Positions 61,014 to 64,000 of a DNA stretch of 64,000 nt are shown here, one piece after another. The position numbers were made by a program, and so were the translations under genes. The notes beneath the pieces are model-generated. The model did not search any database, had not been told where the DNA came from, and saw only the letters and a list, made by a program, of their open reading frames with translations. Source of the DNA: Prorocentrum cordatum (Eukaryota > Sar > Dinophyceae > Prorocentrales > Prorocentraceae); the NCBI GenBank assembly GCA_963575745.1, contig CAUYUJ010001728.1, positions 33,738 to 97,737 on the forward strand. Reading direction: 5' to 3'. Every line of letters begins with the position of its first letter. Position 1 is the first letter of the stretch.

Positions 61014-61247
61014 ACTCCAGATTTCGTAATAAAAGGGAGGGGGTCTGAAAGGGAGAGGGGTTCTGGACCCTCCAAGACAAAAAAAAAAGCCCCCCATTTT
61101 CCCCCCCCCCCCCAGGAAAAAAACCCCCCTCCCCCGTGGGAGAACCCTCCAAAACATCGTCCCCAGACCCCCCCAGCCCTCCAAGATAGCCTGGAAGAGA
61201 CCCCCCCCGAAATGAGACCCCCCTCCCTTTATTACGAAATCTGGAGT
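61014..61247 (-). mobile_element. Family B inverted-repeat element, copy 3, opposite orientation
   Basis: ACTCCAGATTTCGTAATAAA at the left and TTTATTACGAAATCTGGAGT at the right. The C-rich interior (CCCCAGACCCCCCCAGCCCT) is the complement of the interior of copies 1, 2 and 4, with extra poly(A) and poly(C) runs. Confidence 0.8.
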
Positions 61248-61815
61248 AGGTATTGTCCAGCCTTGGGTTGCTCTGCTGCCGTTGTCTTTGTCGTTCTCGC
61301 CGGTGCCCGGAGTTGCACCGGGGCGGGCGGTCTGGATCTGGACGGGGCTGGGACGAGGATAAATCCGTTCCAGAGCGTTCTGGAGCGCTCGTAGAGCGTT
61401 CCGGAACGCTCTGAGAAGGCCGCGGCGCCCGATACATCCTTCAGAACCGCCTGATCGCAGAGATTCCCGATTTATCCTCCCCCGATTTATCCTCGTCTTG
61501 GCTTCTTCTTAGCTTGAGACGGACTCAGGCTTGGAGGGCAGGATTCGGGTAGTTGGAGGAGGATAGCCCCCCCTTGCCGAGCCCCTGCAGTCAGCTCCTC
61601 GGCGGTCGCGAGTACTCCCGCGAGAAGTCTGCGAGCCTGGCGCAGTACATGGGTATCCCGCGCACACAGGGGCCGCCGAACATTCGGCTCTCGAAGGAGT
61701 CTACTTCGCCGCGAGTGGGAGAGCGAGGCAGCTTCTCTTCAGGAGGAGGCGGAGCAGCTGCGGCAGGGATCGAGGGAGGGATGAGGAGGACAAAGAGGCC
61801 CCAATGTAGTCACAG
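61248..61815. other. No firm gene
   Basis: AGAGCGTTCTGGAGCGCTCG then TAGAGCGTTCCGGAACGCTC (61370-61410) is dyad-rich, and TCCTCCCCCGATTTATCCTCG repeats nearby. A frame at 61553-61700 has a weak coding look (LGGREYSREKSASLAQYMGI), unresolved. Confidence 0.4.
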
Positions 61816-61817
61816 GA

Positions 61818-61962
61818 GGGGCTCCTCCTCCTCGTCCTCCTCGTCGCCCTCCTCCTCCTCCTCCTCCTCCTCCTCCTCGTCCTCCTCCTCCTCCTCCTCC
61901 TCCCCTCCTCCTCCTCCTCCTCCTCCTCCTCCTCCTCCTCCTCCTCCTCCTCCTCCTCCGCA
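61818..61962. repeat. (TCC)n microsatellite
   Basis: TCC with a few TCG steps. Confidence 0.95.
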
Positions 61963-62033
61963 TCCCCTCGCCATGCGAGCAACGACACTGCTGTAAAAAC
62001 TCCTTCCTCGCCCCCCTCCTCCTGTCTCTTCCC

Positions 62034-62036
<3 letters not shown>

Positions 62037-62069
<33 letters not shown>

Positions 62070-62160
62070 ATCCTCGTCCTCCTACTCCTCTTCCTCCTCC
62101 TCCTCCTCCTCCTCCTCCTTCTCCTCTTCCTCCTCCTAATCCTCCTCCTCCTTCTGACTA
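62037..62160. repeat. (CTG)n then TCC microsatellite
   Basis: Ten CTG triplets (62037-62068) followed by TCC/TTC repeats. Confidence 0.9.
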
Positions 62161-62282
62161 GCTCGTTCCGTCTTTCTTTCGCGCCGCCTGATCTCTCCAT
62201 GACTCGTGCGCTGGCTCGACCACCCCAGCAGCAACGAGAGCATGCCCAGCCGCTCTCGGGACAGCCGCCGCCGCCGCACTCT

Positions 62283-62463
62283 ACTTCAGCTTTCGTAATA
62301 AAGGGAGGGGGGTCTCATTTCGGGGGGGGTCTTTTCCAGGCAATCTTGGAGGGCCTGGGGGGGTCTGGGGACGATGTTTCGGAGGGTTCTCCCACGGGGG
62401 GGGTCTGAAATGGCTTGTCTTGGAGGGTCCAGACCCCCTCCCTTTTATTACGAAATCTGGAGT
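62283..62463 (+). mobile_element. Family B inverted-repeat element, copy 4
   Basis: The left end ACTTCAGCTTTCGTAATAAA is slightly diverged. The right end CTTTTATTACGAAATCTGGAGT is intact. The interior is close to copy 1. Confidence 0.8.
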
Positions 62464-62900
62464 ATGTTTATGCAGCTTGTTCGTCCTACGGGCAGCGCGG
62501 CAGAGGATCGCCATCCCCCTCGCGCTCAGATCCAGGCCGTCCCACTTTTTTTCAGGTTCGCTGCTTCTCTTGGCTGGTGCTAGCTTTCGCCGCAATCAGC
62601 GGCTCATCAGGCTTGAGCCTAAATTGGCTCTGGATTCGCACTCTACCTGCAAGGAGGAAAGACTGGTCTACTCTGCAAGAACGGTTTTCTGAAGACCGAT
62701 GGGGTCGAACGAGATCCAGGTCACCCCCGGGGGCGCTAAGGTAATCGCGCGCTGCGCATCGCGTAGCCTCTGGCGCTGAGCTGGTGGTCTCCTTCTCGGG
62801 ACCGGGGCGGGCGGCCACCCCCCGCCGGCCACGGCGCGCCTGCGTGGCCACCCCCCGCATGGGGCCGGACCGCGCCGATCTCGGGCGAGGAGTGGCCGCC
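62464..62900. other. No gene recognised
   Basis: CGGGCGGCCACCCCCCGCC / GCGTGGCCACCCCCCGC form a short two-copy repeat near 62805-62860. No frame supportable. Confidence 0.45.
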
Positions 62901-62904
62901 TCGC

Positions 62905-63120
62905 ATTGAGGAGGAGGAGGAGGAGGCGGAGGAGGAGGAGGAGGAGGAGGAGGAGTCGCAGGGGGAGGAGGGGGAGGAGGAGGAGGAGGAGGAGGAGGAG
63001 GAGGAGGAGGAGGCGGAGGCGGAGGAGGAGGAGGAGGAGGAGGAGGAGGAGGAGGAGGAGTCGCAGGGGGAGGAGGGGGAGGATGAGTGCGGATGAGGGA
63101 GAGTCGCAAGGGGGAGGATG
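62905..63120. repeat. (GGA)n microsatellite with a GTCGCAGGGGGAGG higher-order unit
   Basis: GGA triplets in which GAGGAGTCGCAGGGGGAGGA recurs at 62952 and 63057, and a shortened form at 63101. Confidence 0.95.
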
Positions 63121-63231
63121 GGGGAGGATGAGTGCGGATGAGTGCGGGCCAAAACGGATCACGACCGCCTACGCTTTCGTGCCGTGGGAGCGTCAGGCCG
63201 CTTCGGGCCGTCCCCGAGCCAAACCCTAAAC

Positions 63232-64000
63232 TCCACGCAGCGGCAGCACGCTGCCACTGCCTGCGTCCCCTGCCTTCTCGCACGCAGCGACAGCTCGCTG
63301 CCACTGCCTGCGCCCCTTCCCGAACGAGTAGTTACTAGCGTAGTAGCACATGAGCTCGCTCGAGACTAAATTGGCTCCAGACTCGCCTCCCCCTTCTCGC
63401 AAGAGGCTTGCCTTGACGAGCCCTTCCCCTGCCATTTCGCGCCGAGGCCATCGAGGTGCACCGGTCCGCTGCCCCGATTGTTGCCCCAGCACTTCTCGCA
63501 CGCGCACTGTCGAGTAGGTTAGCTAGATGAGACCGTCGGGCTCCATCTTCGCCTTCCGCTTCTCGCAGCCGTGAGCCCGCAGCGCTAGCGTCTGCTGCCA
63601 CTGCGTGTCCCTCTGTTTGCCGCTCGCCTTTCTCGCAGGCCCAGATCTCAGCGCGGTAGCTGATCACGTCGGGCTCCACCTCCGCCTCCCCCTCCTCGCC
63701 GGGTGGTGTCGGAGTCGCGTGGCGCTCGGCCTTCTCGCATGCCCTGATCCCAGCATTGAAACTGATGACGTCGGGCTTTTCCTTTGCCTTCCACCGCTCG
63801 TGTCGTAGCGTGAGGAGTAGGGTTAGGAGTAGGAGGAGCATAGGATTGGGCTTCAACTTTGCCTCCCGCTTCTCGCCTTGGGTTGCCCCGATCCCCACGC
63901 TGTAGCTAATCCCCGCGGGCTCCGACTTTGCCTCCGTCGTCGGCATCGTCCCGTCGAGTGTAGCTGATGGCGTCGGGCTCGTCCATCGCCTTCGTCGTTC
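63232..64000 (-). pseudogene. Decayed pentatricopeptide-repeat (PPR) gene, 5' end beyond the window
   Basis: On the reverse strand successive PPR-like motifs appear: DEPDAISY (about 63975), KSEPAGISYSVGIGA (63900), EKPDVISFNAGIRACEKAER (63730-63790), EPDVISYRAEIWACEKGERQ (63630-63690), KMEPDGLI (63530), and later QWQRAVAACEKAG (63270-63305). The motif x-P-D-V-I-S-Y/F-x-A-x-I-x-A-C-E-K is the usual dinoflagellate form of the 35-residue PPR repeat, which binds RNA, mostly in plastid or mitochondrial RNA processing. Repeats here are of uneven length, interrupted by Leu-rich or Glu-rich filler and stops (about 63522 and 63230), and the frame shifts. I judge it a degenerate copy or the ragged 3' end of a gene. 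Confidence 0.55.

Overview
The window looks like nuclear DNA from a dinoflagellate. Several signs point this way. There is a decayed run of the dinoflagellate-style PPR motif (KPDVISFNAGIRACEKAER) at the right end. A protein at the left end carries the F-D-A-D-Y-N-x-R-F-W-P sequence seen in many predicted dinoflagellate proteins. Two introns have non-canonical GA and GC donors. The DNA is very GC-rich, gene-poor and crowded with repeats, with no operons, bacterial-type promoters or obvious TATA boxes. A Prorocentrum-like high-GC species is my best guess, but that is inference and I could not test it.

Layout. 0-6 kb: a two-exon partial gene with paired zinc ribbons, a second coding-like stretch, a 109-base poly(T) tract and a broken reverse-strand gene. 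6-15 kb: mostly non-coding, including a GCGC-dense domain, degenerate tandem repeats and one broken forward-strand gene. 15-32 kb: forward-strand exons scattered among repeats, including several EF-hand-like pieces, with a duplicated (AGCTT)n satellite at 24-25.5 kb and a 750-base purine tract at 27 kb. 32-45 kb: many small inverted-repeat elements, a reverse-transcriptase relic and isolated exons. 45-50 kb: a 1.9 kb segment present twice. 51-55 kb: three tandem arrays (73 bp, GGCTGA-based, 90 bp). 55-57 kb: the C-terminal exons of a membrane-anchored protein. 57-64 kb: nested elements, a 690-base pyrimidine tract and PPR remnants.

The strongest theme is short (140-235 bp) non-autonomous elements with terminal inverted repeats (TIRs). 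At least ten families are visible, several with two to five copies. Some are flanked by direct repeats of 10-35 bp, much longer than usual DNA-transposon target duplications. Two inverted-repeat segments coincide with introns whose removal restores a sensible protein (83-252 and 56132-56285), and the second has its splice junctions inside a 10-bp direct repeat. This is what intron-generating elements (introners) should look like. I therefore read much of the window as introns and intergenic DNA built by repeated insertion of such elements plus microsatellite growth, with small exons stranded between them. Exon boundaries are predictions from reading frame and splice-like signals only.
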